A stretch of DNA of 64,000 nucleotides from NCBI GenBank assembly GCA_017473115.1, contig JAFUNC010000012.1, forward strand, positions 62,001 through 126,000, in the 5' to 3' direction. Made by a program: the position numbers and the translations under genes. This DNA comes from Lachnospiraceae bacterium (GTDB lineage: Bacteria > Bacillota > Clostridia > Lachnospirales > Lachnospiraceae). The notes below the pieces were generated by a model, which saw only the letters and a list, made by a program, of their open reading frames with translations, ran no database searches and was not told where the DNA came from. Shown here piece after piece: positions 16,534 to 25,737 of the stretch (within the stretch, counting starts at the first letter, position 1; each line of letters starts with the position of its first letter).

Positions 16534-17913
16534 TTATTCTTCTGCTTCAGGTTCGCCCAAAAGAATATCATCTGTAAGAAAACCGCCAATTTTCACTCGT
16601 ACTAACATATTCTTTTTATATTTGCCGCTAGGAAGCGCTACTTTCACATATTCGCCGGTATGTCCCAACCAATATTTTTTACCACCGATTCCTTTCTCTT
16701 CCTCCAGAAGAACACTGACATTTTGATGCATAAAAGTCTCTCGGAATGAAATGGATTGCTTCTTCTCCAACTCCAACAGCACATTACTGCGTCGTGTTTT
16801 GATTTCTTCCGGCACCTGATTCGGCATAGTATCCGCCTTTGTACCTCTTCGTCTGGAATATTTAAAAATATGCATTTCAAAGAAACGAATCTGTTCTAAA
16901 AATGCTTTGGTCTGCGCAAACTCCTCTTCTGTTTCCCCGGGAAATCCCACAATCACATCCGTCGTAATGGCGCAGCCCGGAAAATACTTTCGCAGTAATT
17001 CTGTTTTTTCCTGATATTCACACGCTGTATATCTGCGATTCATACGCTTCAAAGTGTCATCGCATCCGCTTTGCAGGGAAATATGAAAATGGGGACACAT
17101 TTTACGGCAGGAAGCAATCTCTGCCACAAACTCTTCCGTCAAAATCATAGGTTCAAAAGAACCGATACGGATGCGTTCCACTCCATCTATTGCATTTATG
17201 GCACGAATCAACTCTGCAAGATACTTCTTCGGATTCTTCTCCGCAAAATCCAAACCGTAAGAACTGATATGAATACCCGTTAACACAAATTCACGGTAGC
17301 CTTCTTTTATGAGACCTTGAATTTCCTCCAATATACTCTCCGGCTTGCGGCTCCTTACATTTCCTCTGGTGTAGGGAATGATACAATAACTGCAGAAACG
17401 GTTACATCCGTCCTGTATCTTAATATATGCTCTGGCATGCTCCGCCGTCTGCTCCATTTTCGCATCTTCAAAATCTACTTTTTTTACATCCACCACCGTG
17501 GTATTGTTCAAAGTCTTTCGCAGATAATTGGCCTCTTCGGCGCTGATTTCCGCCGGAACACTTATCTCCTCATTCATATAACGGTCCAAAATCCCCGCAA
17601 TATTCTTTTTTAAATTATTTCCTACCAACAAATCAATGGCTTCATCCTGTGCAATACTGAAAGCATCCGCCTGTACATAACAACCTACCGCTACAACAAC
17701 CGCCTCCGGATTCTGTTTGCGGGCGCGATGCAACATTTGACGGCTTTTTCGGTCCGCCATATTTGTTACCGAACATGTATTTATGATATAAACATCTGAT
17801 TTTTGGTTAAAATCAACAATTTCATACTTGTTTTTTTGTAAGTTTTGTTGCATTACTTCTATTTCGTAAGAATTCACTTTGCAACCAAGGTTATGTAATG
17901 CTACACTTTTCAT
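16534..17913 (-). CDS. mtaB: tRNA t6A37 methylthiotransferase
   Basis: MtaB is a radical-SAM methylthiotransferase that turns t6A37 into ms2t6A37 in ANN-decoding tRNAs. The 459-residue product has the N-terminal UPF0004 domain with GCKVNSYE (8-15), and the radical SAM motif CNRFCSYC (about 169-176) for a second Fe-S cluster. A TRAM domain occupies the last 65 residues. ATG 17913 follows GGAG at 7 bases; the ATG at 17961 in frame has none and homology starts at 17913. In Bacillus mtaB (yqeV) follows dnaJ-prmA-rsmE; here it is still on the same strand but separated by about 6 kb of other genes. Confidence 0.95.
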   Translation of the reverse strand: MKSVALHNLGCKVNSYEIEVMQQNLQKNKYEIVDFNQKSDVYIINTCSVTNMADRKSRQMLHRARKQNPEAVVVAVGCYVQADAFSIAQDEAIDLLVGNNLKKNIAGILDRYMNEEISVPAEISAEEANYLRKTLNNTTVVDVKKVDFEDAKMEQTAEHARAYIKIQDGCNRFCSYCIIPYTRGNVRSRKPESILEEIQGLIKEGYREFVLTGIHISSYGLDFAEKNPKKYLAELIRAINAIDGVERIRIGSFEPMILTEEFVAEIASCRKMCPHFHISLQSGCDDTLKRMNRRYTACEYQEKTELLRKYFPGCAITTDVIVGFPGETEEEFAQTKAFLEQIRFFEMHIFKYSRRRGTKADTMPNQVPEEIKTRRSNVLLELEKKQSISFRETFMHQNVSVLLEEEKGIGGKKYWLGHTGEYVKVALPSGKYKKNMLVRVKIGGFLTDDILLGEPEAEE

Positions 17914-17946
17914 CAAAAACTCCTTTTTTTTCAGCAACTTTATCTG

Positions 17947-17975
17947 TTGACTTTTGGGCACAAATCATCTACTAT
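17947..17975 (+). promoter_or_regulatory. Putative promoter of the HPr-like gene
   Basis: TTGACT, 17 bases, TACTAT, in the divergent gap between mtaB and the HPr-like gene. The transcript would start near 17982 and leave about 68 bases of leader before the AGGAGG ribosome binding site. Confidence 0.55.
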
Positions 17976-18049
17976 AAAGGCGGAAGTTGGAAATCATTTC
18001 CCTTCCCTGAAAACGCTAACAATTTTTTATTATAGGAGGAAATATAATT

Positions 18050-18280
18050 ATGAAGACAGTATCTATTTCTTTAAACTCAATCGACAAGGTTAAATCTTTC
18101 GTGAACGACATCACAAAGTTCGATTACGATTTCGATTTAGTATCCGGCAGATATGTAATCGATGCAAAATCTATCATGGGTATCTTCTCCCTTGATTTAT
18201 CTAAGCCCATCGACTTAAATATCCACGCTGAAGGCAATGCAGACGATGTATTAAAGGTATTGGCACCTTACATTGTATAA
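18050..18280 (+). CDS. HPr-like protein without the active-site histidine
   Basis: A 76-residue protein with the HPr fold signature in its second half: YVIDAKSIMGIFSLDLSKPIDL (in part, AKSIMGIFSL) carries the Ser that HPr kinase phosphorylates in true HPr (Ser46). The first half reads SISLNSIDKVKSFVNDI, where HPr should have G-I-H-A-R-P-A; the phosphoryl-accepting His15 and Arg17 are missing. It therefore cannot pass phosphate in the sugar phosphotransferase system, but could serve as a Crh-like regulatory partner of CcpA. AGGAGG precedes the ATG. It is a single-gene transcript with its own promoter and terminator. Confidence 0.82.
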   Translation: MKTVSISLNSIDKVKSFVNDITKFDYDFDLVSGRYVIDAKSIMGIFSLDLSKPIDLNIHAEGNADDVLKVLAPYIV

Positions 18281-18299
18281 GCATCCTAATTGAAATTTG

Positions 18300-18333
18300 A
18301 AAGCAAGACTGTTTGGTCTTGCTTTTTCTTTTA
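18300..18333 (+). terminator. Terminator of the HPr-like gene
   Basis: A 10-bp stem, AAAGCAAGAC (18300-18309) with GTCTTGCTTT (18316-18325), a 6-base loop and a T-rich tail. Confidence 0.88.
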
Positions 18334-18344
18334 TCACAATTTAT

Positions 18345-18382
18345 TTCCAAAAGGAAAGCACCGTCACTACGGCGGTGCTTTT
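18345..18382 (-). terminator. Terminator of thiI
   Basis: A 9-bp stem AAAGCACCG/CGGTGCTTT (18355-18363 with 18373-18381). On the minus strand it is followed by CCTTTTGG, a short T tract, 9 bases after the thiI stop codon. Confidence 0.65.
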
Positions 18383-18390
18383 GTAATCTG

Positions 18391-19575
18391 CTACTTAATC
18401 TCTATGATCTCTCTGTCTTCCACCGCTTTTTTCAACATCTCATCAATACAATCCGCAAGATTTTCTTCATGTTTTGCAATTACTTTTACCACGGGTTTTG
18501 TTACCGGATGTTCCGCAACCCAAATGGTACAGCAATCTTCATAAGGTAAAATTGAAGTCTCATAGGTATTAATTTTTTCTGCAATATCTACAATATCCTG
18601 CTTGTCAAAAGCAATCAGCGGACGATATACCGGTACGGTACATACATCATTGGTGCAAGCAAGACTCTGCATGGTCTGCGACGCGACCTGTCCGATACTT
18701 TCTCCGGTTACCAAACCGATACAGTCATTCTCCAAACCAATCTGCTCTGCAATCCGCATCATATAACGACGCATAATAATCGTCAACTCATCCGGCGGAC
18801 ATTTCTCATAAATGGCCATCTGAATTTCCGTAAAATTAATCACATGCAGACGCATAGGTCCTGTATATCTCGAAATCAAATTGCCCAAGTCCACAACTTT
18901 CTGCTTTGCACGTTCCGAAGTATAAGGCGGTGCATGAAAATAAATCGCCTCAAGTTTCACTCCGCGCTTCGCTATCATATATCCTGCCACAGGCGAATCC
19001 AACCCTCCGGAAAGAAGCAACATTGCTTTTCCTGCAGAACCCACCGGCATACCGCCGGGACCGGGAATAATAATGGAATATACGTAAATACGCTCTCTGA
19101 CCTCTACATAAAGGCTGACGTCCGGCTTATGCACATCTACTTTCACCTCAGGATATGCATTTAAAATCGCTTCCCCGATCAGACAATTCATTTCCATGGA
19201 ATTCAACGGATAATTTTTACGTGCACGCTTGGAAAATACCTTAAACGTAAAATTCTTATCCTCATAAGCCTCGTCAATGTATTTTACAACCTGTTGTTTT
19301 AAATCATCAAAACCGTTATCTTCCAAAACCAGAACCGGGCAAATGGCAATCACGCCGAATACACATTTCAGGGTTCCGATTAATTCTTCATAATCATAAT
19401 CGGTAAGTGCCTCTACATAAATTCTGGACAAACTTTTATGTACCTTAAATTCACCGTCACATTTTGCCACGGCACGGCGAACCTGCTCTACTAAAATATC
19501 TTCGAACACATAACGGTTCTTGCCCTTTAAAAATATCTCTCCGTATTTTAATAAAAAAGTACGAGTCTGAAACAT
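18391..19575 (-). CDS. thiI: tRNA 4-thiouridine synthase ThiI
   Basis: ThiI adenylates U8 of tRNA and inserts sulfur delivered by a cysteine desulfurase; in many species it also serves thiamine synthesis. The 394-residue product has an N-terminal ferredoxin-like/THUMP part (about 1-165) and a PP-loop LLLSGGLDSPVAGY (about 186-199), but no C-terminal rhodanese domain, as is normal in Firmicutes. The usual Firmicute partner gene, a NifS-type cysteine desulfurase, is on the same strand at 22621-23775, with a response regulator and a sensor kinase in between. AGAGG is the ribosome binding site. Confidence 0.95.
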   Translation of the reverse strand: MFQTRTFLLKYGEIFLKGKNRYVFEDILVEQVRRAVAKCDGEFKVHKSLSRIYVEALTDYDYEELIGTLKCVFGVIAICPVLVLEDNGFDDLKQQVVKYIDEAYEDKNFTFKVFSKRARKNYPLNSMEMNCLIGEAILNAYPEVKVDVHKPDVSLYVEVRERIYVYSIIIPGPGGMPVGSAGKAMLLLSGGLDSPVAGYMIAKRGVKLEAIYFHAPPYTSERAKQKVVDLGNLISRYTGPMRLHVINFTEIQMAIYEKCPPDELTIIMRRYMMRIAEQIGLENDCIGLVTGESIGQVASQTMQSLACTNDVCTVPVYRPLIAFDKQDIVDIAEKINTYETSILPYEDCCTIWVAEHPVTKPVVKVIAKHEENLADCIDEMLKKAVEDREIIEIK

Positions 19576-19610
19576 TGAAACCTCTATTCTCCCGCACTTT
19601 TACGGGACTT

Positions 19611-20312
19611 TTATTGGAACTTAATAAATTTACGCTTCGTTTCATTATACTGCAACTGGCTCACCGGGATTTCCACACCCTGCTTGGTCAAAAAACGATA
19701 TCGTGCCAAATCTTTGGCCTGCGCCAAATTGATAATGTAAGAACGATGACATCTCAAAAACATATCCGCCGGCAGTTTTTTCTCCATATCGGAGAATTTC
19801 ATATGTACACTAATTCTGCCGTCCGTCGTAATAATGTCTGTATCTCTACCCTGACTTTCCAAATACTCAATCTCTTCATAAGGAATCTTATAAAAACGGT
19901 CAGCCACTTGGAATTTTAACGCATCCGAACCTCTTGCATTCTGATATGCTTCCTGTAAGGCTTCCCTTAACTTATTAATATCAATCGGCTTCTGCAGATA
20001 GCGCAATGCATTTACACTATATCCGTCCAATGCATATTCCGCCGTAGACGAAATAAAAATAATCGGCAACTTCTCACCGACACGGCGTAACTCTTTGGCC
20101 GCCTCAATTCCATTCATTCCCACTGCCAAAATATCACATAACAATACATCATATTCCGCCTTCTCATCGGTTAAAGCCTCAGTCATCACACGCATATCTT
20201 CAAAAGTGGTAATCTCATATTCGATACCATCTTCTTCCAATACCTGCTCCGTAAGAATTTGATTAATCTGTAAAGATGTAGCCTCGTCATCACAAATTAC
20301 TACCCGATACAT
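19611..20312 (-). CDS. LytTR-family response regulator
   Basis: A 233-residue DNA-binding response regulator. The receiver domain (1-120) has the acidic pair in VVICDDE (4-10), the phospho-acceptor Asp in VLLCDILAVG (about 55) and the KPI Lys-Pro (about 107). A LytTR domain (about 135-233) with FLRCHRSYIINL (about 189-200) binds DNA. ATG 20312 follows GGGGGT; the in-frame ATG at 20330 is less likely. The neighbouring sensor kinase gene upstream on the same strand is its probable partner, though that hybrid kinase ends in its own HPt domain, which could phosphorylate this regulator. Targets are unknown. Confidence 0.9.
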   Translation of the reverse strand: MYRVVICDDEATSLQINQILTEQVLEEDGIEYEITTFEDMRVMTEALTDEKAEYDVLLCDILAVGMNGIEAAKELRRVGEKLPIIFISSTAEYALDGYSVNALRYLQKPIDINKLREALQEAYQNARGSDALKFQVADRFYKIPYEEIEYLESQGRDTDIITTDGRISVHMKFSDMEKKLPADMFLRCHRSYIINLAQAKDLARYRFLTKQGVEIPVSQLQYNETKRKFIKFQ

Positions 20313-20430
20313 AATAATACCCCCATACATTTTGTATCTAAAAAATAATTATACACTTTTCTTATCTTTTTGGCAAGAAAGGAAACCTTTACTTTCCACC
20401 CTAAAAACGTCACCCCACACATTAACGTTA

Positions 20431-22563
20431 CTAATTCTGATGTTCAATCAAAGCCTTGGTAATCAAACGTAACGTATCACCATAAGCCTGTGCAAACTCC
20501 TCATGATTTTCCTTAATATACTCTATATCGTTGTTCTGTCCGGCAAGTTCCATATCGTAGGCAATATCTCCCACCTCCAAAGCACCGATGTTACGGCACG
20601 CTCCTTTAATGGAATGTGCAATAACGGAATAATTGGCAGCATCTTCCTTTTGTAAATATTCCTCAAGACCGGCCAAAAGGTTGGATGCCGCGAAAGTATT
20701 TAACACACGGATATATGCATTTTTATTTCCGCCGCAGTTACGCAAGCCGTCCTCGATGGAAATGCCTTTTAATAAATCTAAAATATCCTTCTTTTCCTCG
20801 GCTTCCTTCTTCAGCATCGGATTGGTAAAATACGATCTGGGAGCCGCAATTTCTTTTCCGTCCATAATGCGGACCTGTTTTGCAATGGGAATCCATCGTT
20901 CCAAAATATCGCTTAACTGCTTCATATGAATCGGCTTCGAAATATAATCATTCATACCGGCTTCTTTAAACTGACGTTCCACACCTTTAATGGCATTGGC
21001 CGTAAGTGCTACAATAGGCAACTCCTGTGCATATTCAGATTGAATGGCACGTATCCTTTGAGTTGCCTCCACACCATCCATAAACGGCATCATATGATCC
21101 ATAAAAATCATATCGTATCCGATTAAATTCTCTTCAATACGATTTACTGCTTCCAAACCGCTTTCTACCAGCACCGGCTCAATACCGAATTTTTTCATCA
21201 GTTCACTGGCAACCTGTAAATTGACTTTATTGTCATCCACCACCATAATTTTCGCACTCGGAGCACGGAACGTAATTTTAAATTCGTCATTGGATGCAAA
21301 TACTTTGTCGTGGTTTGCTTCATAATTGGAAGGACGTCCGTCTTTTACCCTTTGCGGCAGACGGAAAGAGAATACACTGCCTTCATTCAAAGTACTTTCT
21401 ACCCAGATATCTCCGCCCATCTGGTTCAGCAAACTTTTGGAAATAACCAGACCCAAACCGGTACCTTCTACATTACGGTTTTTACGGGTATCAATCTGTC
21501 CGAATGCACGGAACAGTTTCTTCATGTTTTCTTCAGAAATACCGATACCGGTATCTTCCACTTCCACTTCCAGACAACCGTCCCGTTCACTGTTTTTCTG
21601 CCAGATGATATGTAAGCGTATATGACCTCTATGCGTGAAATTTACCGCATTGTTTAAAATATTAATCAATACCTGACGAATACGGAGTTGGTCACCGATT
21701 AATACGCGCGGAATGCGGGGATCAATATCAATAATCAGTTTTACACTTTTATTTCGCATACGGAATTCAATGATACTTAACACATCATGAATCAATGAAT
21801 TAAAATGATACTCATCCTCTACAATTTCCATATTGCCGGAATCAATTTTGGAGAAGTCCAAAATTTCATTGATAATGGACAACAAACTCTCGGATGACTT
21901 CTGAATGGTTGCAATATATTCCTTCTCTTCCTTCTGGAAGTTTTTCTGCGACAGAAGTTGGGCCATACCGCTGATTGCATTCATCGGGGTACGGATTTCA
22001 TGAGACATATTTGCAAGGAAGTTAGATTTTGCCTCTAAAGCTTCCTGCGCCTCTTTATTCTTTTCCTCCATTTTCGCCTTATAAGATTCCACGCCGGTAA
22101 TCAGCATTAAAAGCGTAATCATGGCAAAACAATAGAACAGCAAATAAATAACATAAATAAAAGTTGAGAAAAACAGATTAATATCTTCCGTCTGGAAAAT
22201 ACCTACCGCAATCAATCCGACCAGAGAAAAAATAAAATACTCCACGAAAATTCGTTTCTTAACAAAAAGCGCAATAATCAACCCTTCTGCCATATAGATC
22301 ATAATCATCATACCCAGGGTATCCAACTGTGCCGAAATAATATAACTCGTCAGAGTCATTGTAATATAAAAGCATCTTACAATAATATCTTCATTGCTTA
22401 TAGTCCGATACAAAAGCAACGTAAGTAACACCGGCAAAAAACCGATGGAGATAAACAAAGCCTGTTCTGTACCGAACTGAGTCCATGCATATACTACATG
22501 CAAAAGAACCACGCTGAAGAACTCAATAATACTTACTGCTATACTTGTCCGAAAGGGTAACAT
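20431..22563 (-). CDS. Hybrid sensor histidine kinase with receiver and HPt domains
   Basis: A 710-residue membrane kinase. About six hydrophobic helices fill residues 8-165, with almost no extracytoplasmic domain, so it probably senses a membrane or intramembrane signal. Then come a short coiled coil, HisKA with SHEIRTP (His about 187), an HATPase domain with DTGIGI and GTGLGL motifs (about 320-390), a receiver with MVVDDNKVN (about 440) and the phospho-Asp in FMDHMMPFMDG (about 485), and an HPt domain with AHSIKGACRN (His about 652). This gives a full His-Asp-His relay, ready to hand phosphate to the LytTR regulator next door. ATG 22563 follows AAAAGGAG. Confidence 0.92.
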   Translation of the reverse strand: MLPFRTSIAVSIIEFFSVVLLHVVYAWTQFGTEQALFISIGFLPVLLTLLLYRTISNEDIIVRCFYITMTLTSYIISAQLDTLGMMIMIYMAEGLIIALFVKKRIFVEYFIFSLVGLIAVGIFQTEDINLFFSTFIYVIYLLFYCFAMITLLMLITGVESYKAKMEEKNKEAQEALEAKSNFLANMSHEIRTPMNAISGMAQLLSQKNFQKEEKEYIATIQKSSESLLSIINEILDFSKIDSGNMEIVEDEYHFNSLIHDVLSIIEFRMRNKSVKLIIDIDPRIPRVLIGDQLRIRQVLINILNNAVNFTHRGHIRLHIIWQKNSERDGCLEVEVEDTGIGISEENMKKLFRAFGQIDTRKNRNVEGTGLGLVISKSLLNQMGGDIWVESTLNEGSVFSFRLPQRVKDGRPSNYEANHDKVFASNDEFKITFRAPSAKIMVVDDNKVNLQVASELMKKFGIEPVLVESGLEAVNRIEENLIGYDMIFMDHMMPFMDGVEATQRIRAIQSEYAQELPIVALTANAIKGVERQFKEAGMNDYISKPIHMKQLSDILERWIPIAKQVRIMDGKEIAAPRSYFTNPMLKKEAEEKKDILDLLKGISIEDGLRNCGGNKNAYIRVLNTFAASNLLAGLEEYLQKEDAANYSVIAHSIKGACRNIGALEVGDIAYDMELAGQNNDIEYIKENHEEFAQAYGDTLRLITKALIEHQN

Positions 22564-22620
22564 ATTTTTTCTCCTTTTAGGCGAGAGGAACCTAAGTCCC
22601 TCCCGCAACAAACTGACACT

Positions 22621-23775
22621 TTATCTTCTGACAAATTTCCGAAGTGTGGGAAGCACTTCATTTAATGCCTTCAAGGTCAAATCGATCTCTTCCTTCGTCG
22701 TAAAAACGGAGAAACTGAAGCGTACCGTAGACCCCAATAATTCTTTCGGCAAACCAATCGCCTGTAACGTAGCCGAAGGTACAGGTTTATGCGAAGAACA
22801 GGCACTTCCTGCTGAAATAAATATTTCTTTGTCCTCCAAAGCATGCAAAAGAACCTCTGCCCTGACATTTTCCACTGATACGCTGACTACGTGTGGGGCT
22901 GCTTTTCTTCCGGTTGCACCATTCACGGTAACACCTTCCACCTTGCTGACCTGACTGATAAAATAATCTCTCAGGCAATACATTTTGTTAATGTCGCATT
23001 CCATATTGGCATATACCAACTCTGCCGCTTTGGCAAGCCCGACAACCCCGGGAACATTCTCCGTTCCGGAGCGCATATTCTTCTGCTGTCCGCCGCCCAA
23101 AATAATGGGTGCTATTTTTACCTTTTCATTCACGTAAAGGAATCCTACACCTTTCGGACCATGAATCTTATGTCCGCTGACCGATAACAGATCAATCTTC
23201 CACTTTCGCGGATAGAGTTCCATTTTTCCGTATCCTTGCACCGCATCTACATGAAAAAGAGTATTGGGATTTTTACGCTTAATCAGTTCTCCCGCCTGTT
23301 CAATCGGTTGAATGGTACCGATTTCATTATTTACCGCCATAACGGATACCAAAATAGTGTCCGGGCGAATACTTTCTTCCAATTCACTCAAACAGATGCA
23401 GCCTGTAGAATCCGGCTGTAAATAAGTGATTTCAAAACCTTCTTTTTCAAGATACTTCATACATTGGCCTACCGCCGGATGTTCAATCGAAGTTGTAATA
23501 ATATGCTTCCCGGAACGGGAATTAGCCTTTGCCACTCCGATAATTGCCATATTATCCGATTCGGTTCCTCCGGAAGTATATACGATTTCTTTTTCGCTTA
23601 CTTTTAGTGTTTTGGCAATCACTTCCGTAGCCTGCTTCACATATCGTTCCGCATCGAGTCCCTTTAAATGCATACTGGAAGGATTTCCGTAATCTATTGT
23701 CATCATTTCAACAACCACCTGTGCCACTTCATCAAAACACCGGGTAGTCGCGGAATTGTCTAAATAAATTTCCAT
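22621..23775 (-). CDS. iscS: Cysteine desulfurase (NifS/IscS family)
   Basis: A PLP enzyme that frees sulfur from L-cysteine as an enzyme-bound persulfide for Fe-S clusters and tRNA thiolation. The 384-residue product begins MEIYLDNSATTRC. The PLP lysine lies in SVSGHKIHGPKG (about 202), and the persulfide cysteine in SAGSACSSHKP (about 324-334). The extended active-site loop resembles group I (NifS/IscS) enzymes. The likely sulfur acceptor is ThiI, 3 kb downstream on the same strand, but a two-component system gene pair lies between the two. It could also serve Fe-S assembly. Length is normal. Confidence 0.95.
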   Translation of the reverse strand: MEIYLDNSATTRCFDEVAQVVVEMMTIDYGNPSSMHLKGLDAERYVKQATEVIAKTLKVSEKEIVYTSGGTESDNMAIIGVAKANSRSGKHIITTSIEHPAVGQCMKYLEKEGFEITYLQPDSTGCICLSELEESIRPDTILVSVMAVNNEIGTIQPIEQAGELIKRKNPNTLFHVDAVQGYGKMELYPRKWKIDLLSVSGHKIHGPKGVGFLYVNEKVKIAPIILGGGQQKNMRSGTENVPGVVGLAKAAELVYANMECDINKMYCLRDYFISQVSKVEGVTVNGATGRKAAPHVVSVSVENVRAEVLLHALEDKEIFISAGSACSSHKPVPSATLQAIGLPKELLGSTVRFSFSVFTTKEEIDLTLKALNEVLPTLRKFVRR

Positions 23776-23811
23776 ATTAGTTCCTGCCTTTGAGTTCTGT
23801 TTCCCGTTCCA

Positions 23812-23837
23812 AAATGCGTCTGACGCATTTTTTACAA
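23812..23837. terminator. Weak hairpin between rsmE and the cysteine desulfurase gene
   Basis: An AATGCG/CGCATT stem with a 5-base loop and T tracts on either side (stronger on the plus strand). On the minus strand, in the direction of the genes, only TTTT follows, so it may partly terminate the prmA-rsmE transcript. Confidence 0.35.
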
Positions 23838-23936
23838 GAAATTCATTCTGCTTTAGTATATGCGTCCCGTAACAGGAATGTACTTTATACGCAAGTGAAA
23901 GTCATATTTTTACCTGCAAACGCATATAGTAATAAA

Positions 23937-24701
23937 TTATTCGTTTTCTTCCGAATCGCCTTGCACTTCCAAGGCGTACATAATCCATGCCAGCACCGTA
24001 AAACCTGCCGTTTCCGTGCGAAGAATTCTTTTCCCCAAGGAAACAGGTTCCACGTCTGCTGCCGCGGCTGCTTCCACTTCACTTTCCTCGAAACCGCCCT
24101 CCGGACCGATAAAAACCGCAACTTGCGTTCCCGGAATAAGATTTGCAAAAATCTCTCTTGTTTTTGACATTCCCTCAGCAAGTTCATAAGGGATGATTTT
24201 TTGCTCCATTCCGGTTGCTGCCTGAATTGCTTCTTTCATTGTCATTACAGGCTTAATCTGAGGCACCACGGCTCTTTTGCTCTGCTTGGCTGCTGCTTCC
24301 GCAATCGCCTGCCAGCGGGCAATTTTAGAGGCCTCTTTTTTTGCATCCAGTTTTACCACGCAACGCTTGGTTGCCACCGGTACAATCTCGTAAACGCCAA
24401 GTTCCACGGCTTTCTGAATAATCAGTTCCATTTTATCCGCTTTGGGCAATCCCTGAAACAGTGTTACTTTTACCGGAAGTTCCACGCCGTCTTCTTTGAT
24501 AAACAAAAGTTTGCAAACCACACTGTCATCCTCAAACGCATCGATGGCACAACGGTATTCTTTCCCGTCAATTCCGTTTCCCACGGAGATTTCTTCGCCG
24601 ATACGCATACGAAGTACATTCTTAATATGATTTACATCTTTTCCTGTTATAAAAATTTGCGTTCCCTGAATCTGTCCGGGTTCTACAAAGAAATGATACA
24701 T
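23937..24701 (-). CDS. rsmE: 16S rRNA m3U1498 methyltransferase
   Basis: RsmE methylates N3 of U1498 in 16S rRNA as a SPOUT-knot dimer. The 254-residue product has the N-terminal PUA-like part (MYHFFVEPGQIQG...HIKNVLRMRIGEEI, about 1-40) and the SPOUT SAM-binding knot near the C-terminus with VAVFIGPEGGFEESE (about 192-206) and SLGKRILRTETA (about 218-229). It starts 9 bases after the prmA stop, the usual prmA-rsmE pair. The window is otherwise normal here. The final residues are acidic (GDSEENE). Confidence 0.95.
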   Translation of the reverse strand: MYHFFVEPGQIQGTQIFITGKDVNHIKNVLRMRIGEEISVGNGIDGKEYRCAIDAFEDDSVVCKLLFIKEDGVELPVKVTLFQGLPKADKMELIIQKAVELGVYEIVPVATKRCVVKLDAKKEASKIARWQAIAEAAAKQSKRAVVPQIKPVMTMKEAIQAATGMEQKIIPYELAEGMSKTREIFANLIPGTQVAVFIGPEGGFEESEVEAAAAADVEPVSLGKRILRTETAGFTVLAWIMYALEVQGDSEENE

Positions 24702-24710
24702 AAAAAACTC

Positions 24711-25673
24711 CTACTCCGGTTTTTTCGCGGTTACACTGACCCACTCTCCCTGACGGGTTACTTCCACAAGTTCAAGACCTGCTTTTTTGACTACGTCAAC
24801 AACAAAATCTTCCTTCTCCGCAATAATACCGGAAGTAATATACATTGCACCGGGTTTCATCTGTGCGGTCACAACGGGAGTCAGTACTTCAAGTACATTG
24901 TGCAAAATATTCGCTACTACAATATCATAGCATTCATAGCCTGCCCAATCCTGCACTTCTTTTTCCGTAATAATGTTTCCGATAATTACTTCAAAGTCCT
25001 TCGGATCAATACCGTTGGCTTCCATATTCTCTAACGTTGCATCTAATGCACAAGGGTCAAGATCCGTTCCTTTTGCATGCTTTGCACCGTACATCAACGC
25101 CAGAATTGCCAGAATGCCGCTACCGCATCCCACGTCTAAAATATTTGTCTCAGGTGTTACATACTTTTTAATCTGACGAATACACAACTGTGTCGTTTCA
25201 TGCATACCGGTTCCGAATGCAGTGCCCGGATCAATATGTAAAATCTTCTTGTCCGCATCCTCAGATTTTACCTCTTCCCAGGAAGGGATTACCAGCAATT
25301 CATCAATATAAAACTGATGGAAATACTTTTTCCAGTTATTAATCCAATCCAAGTCTTCCGTTTCGGACAAAGTAATGGTTCCTTCGCCGATATCCATAAA
25401 CATACGAAGTCCTTCCAATTCCTCTTCCACGGAAGCCACCAGCGCATCCAGATCCAAATCATCACTTTCTTCCACAAAGAAATTCAGATACGCTACTCCG
25501 TCATCTTCTTCTGTCTGAGGTAAAATATCCACAAACATCTGCTCCTTCTCCAGCGGAGTCAAAGGAATTTTATCTTCAATCTGCGCACCCTCCAGACCCA
25601 CGTCAGCCAGGGTACAGATAATAATATCTTCTGCTTCCGTTGTTGTTTTTACCGTAATTTTATGCCACTTCAT
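24711..25673 (-). CDS. prmA: Ribosomal protein L11 methyltransferase
   Basis: PrmA methylates ribosomal protein L11. The 320-residue product has an N-terminal substrate-recognition part, then the SAM site: DPGTAFGTGMHETT (about 158-171), ILDVGCGSGILAILAL (about 187-202) and VVANIL (about 250). Length fits the family. In Bacillus prmA follows dnaJ directly; here a GNAT gene, recU, and a plus-strand GTPase locus separate dnaJ from prmA. It is co-transcribed with rsmE. GGAGGC precedes the ATG. Confidence 0.96.
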   Translation of the reverse strand: MKWHKITVKTTTEAEDIIICTLADVGLEGAQIEDKIPLTPLEKEQMFVDILPQTEEDDGVAYLNFFVEESDDLDLDALVASVEEELEGLRMFMDIGEGTITLSETEDLDWINNWKKYFHQFYIDELLVIPSWEEVKSEDADKKILHIDPGTAFGTGMHETTQLCIRQIKKYVTPETNILDVGCGSGILAILALMYGAKHAKGTDLDPCALDATLENMEANGIDPKDFEVIIGNIITEKEVQDWAGYECYDIVVANILHNVLEVLTPVVTAQMKPGAMYITSGIIAEKEDFVVDVVKKAGLELVEVTRQGEWVSVTAKKPE

Positions 25674-25737
25674 GTTGTGCCTCCTTGCTGTTTAAATGCT
25701 TCATAAACATGTATTTATTACATTATAATTTTTATCG

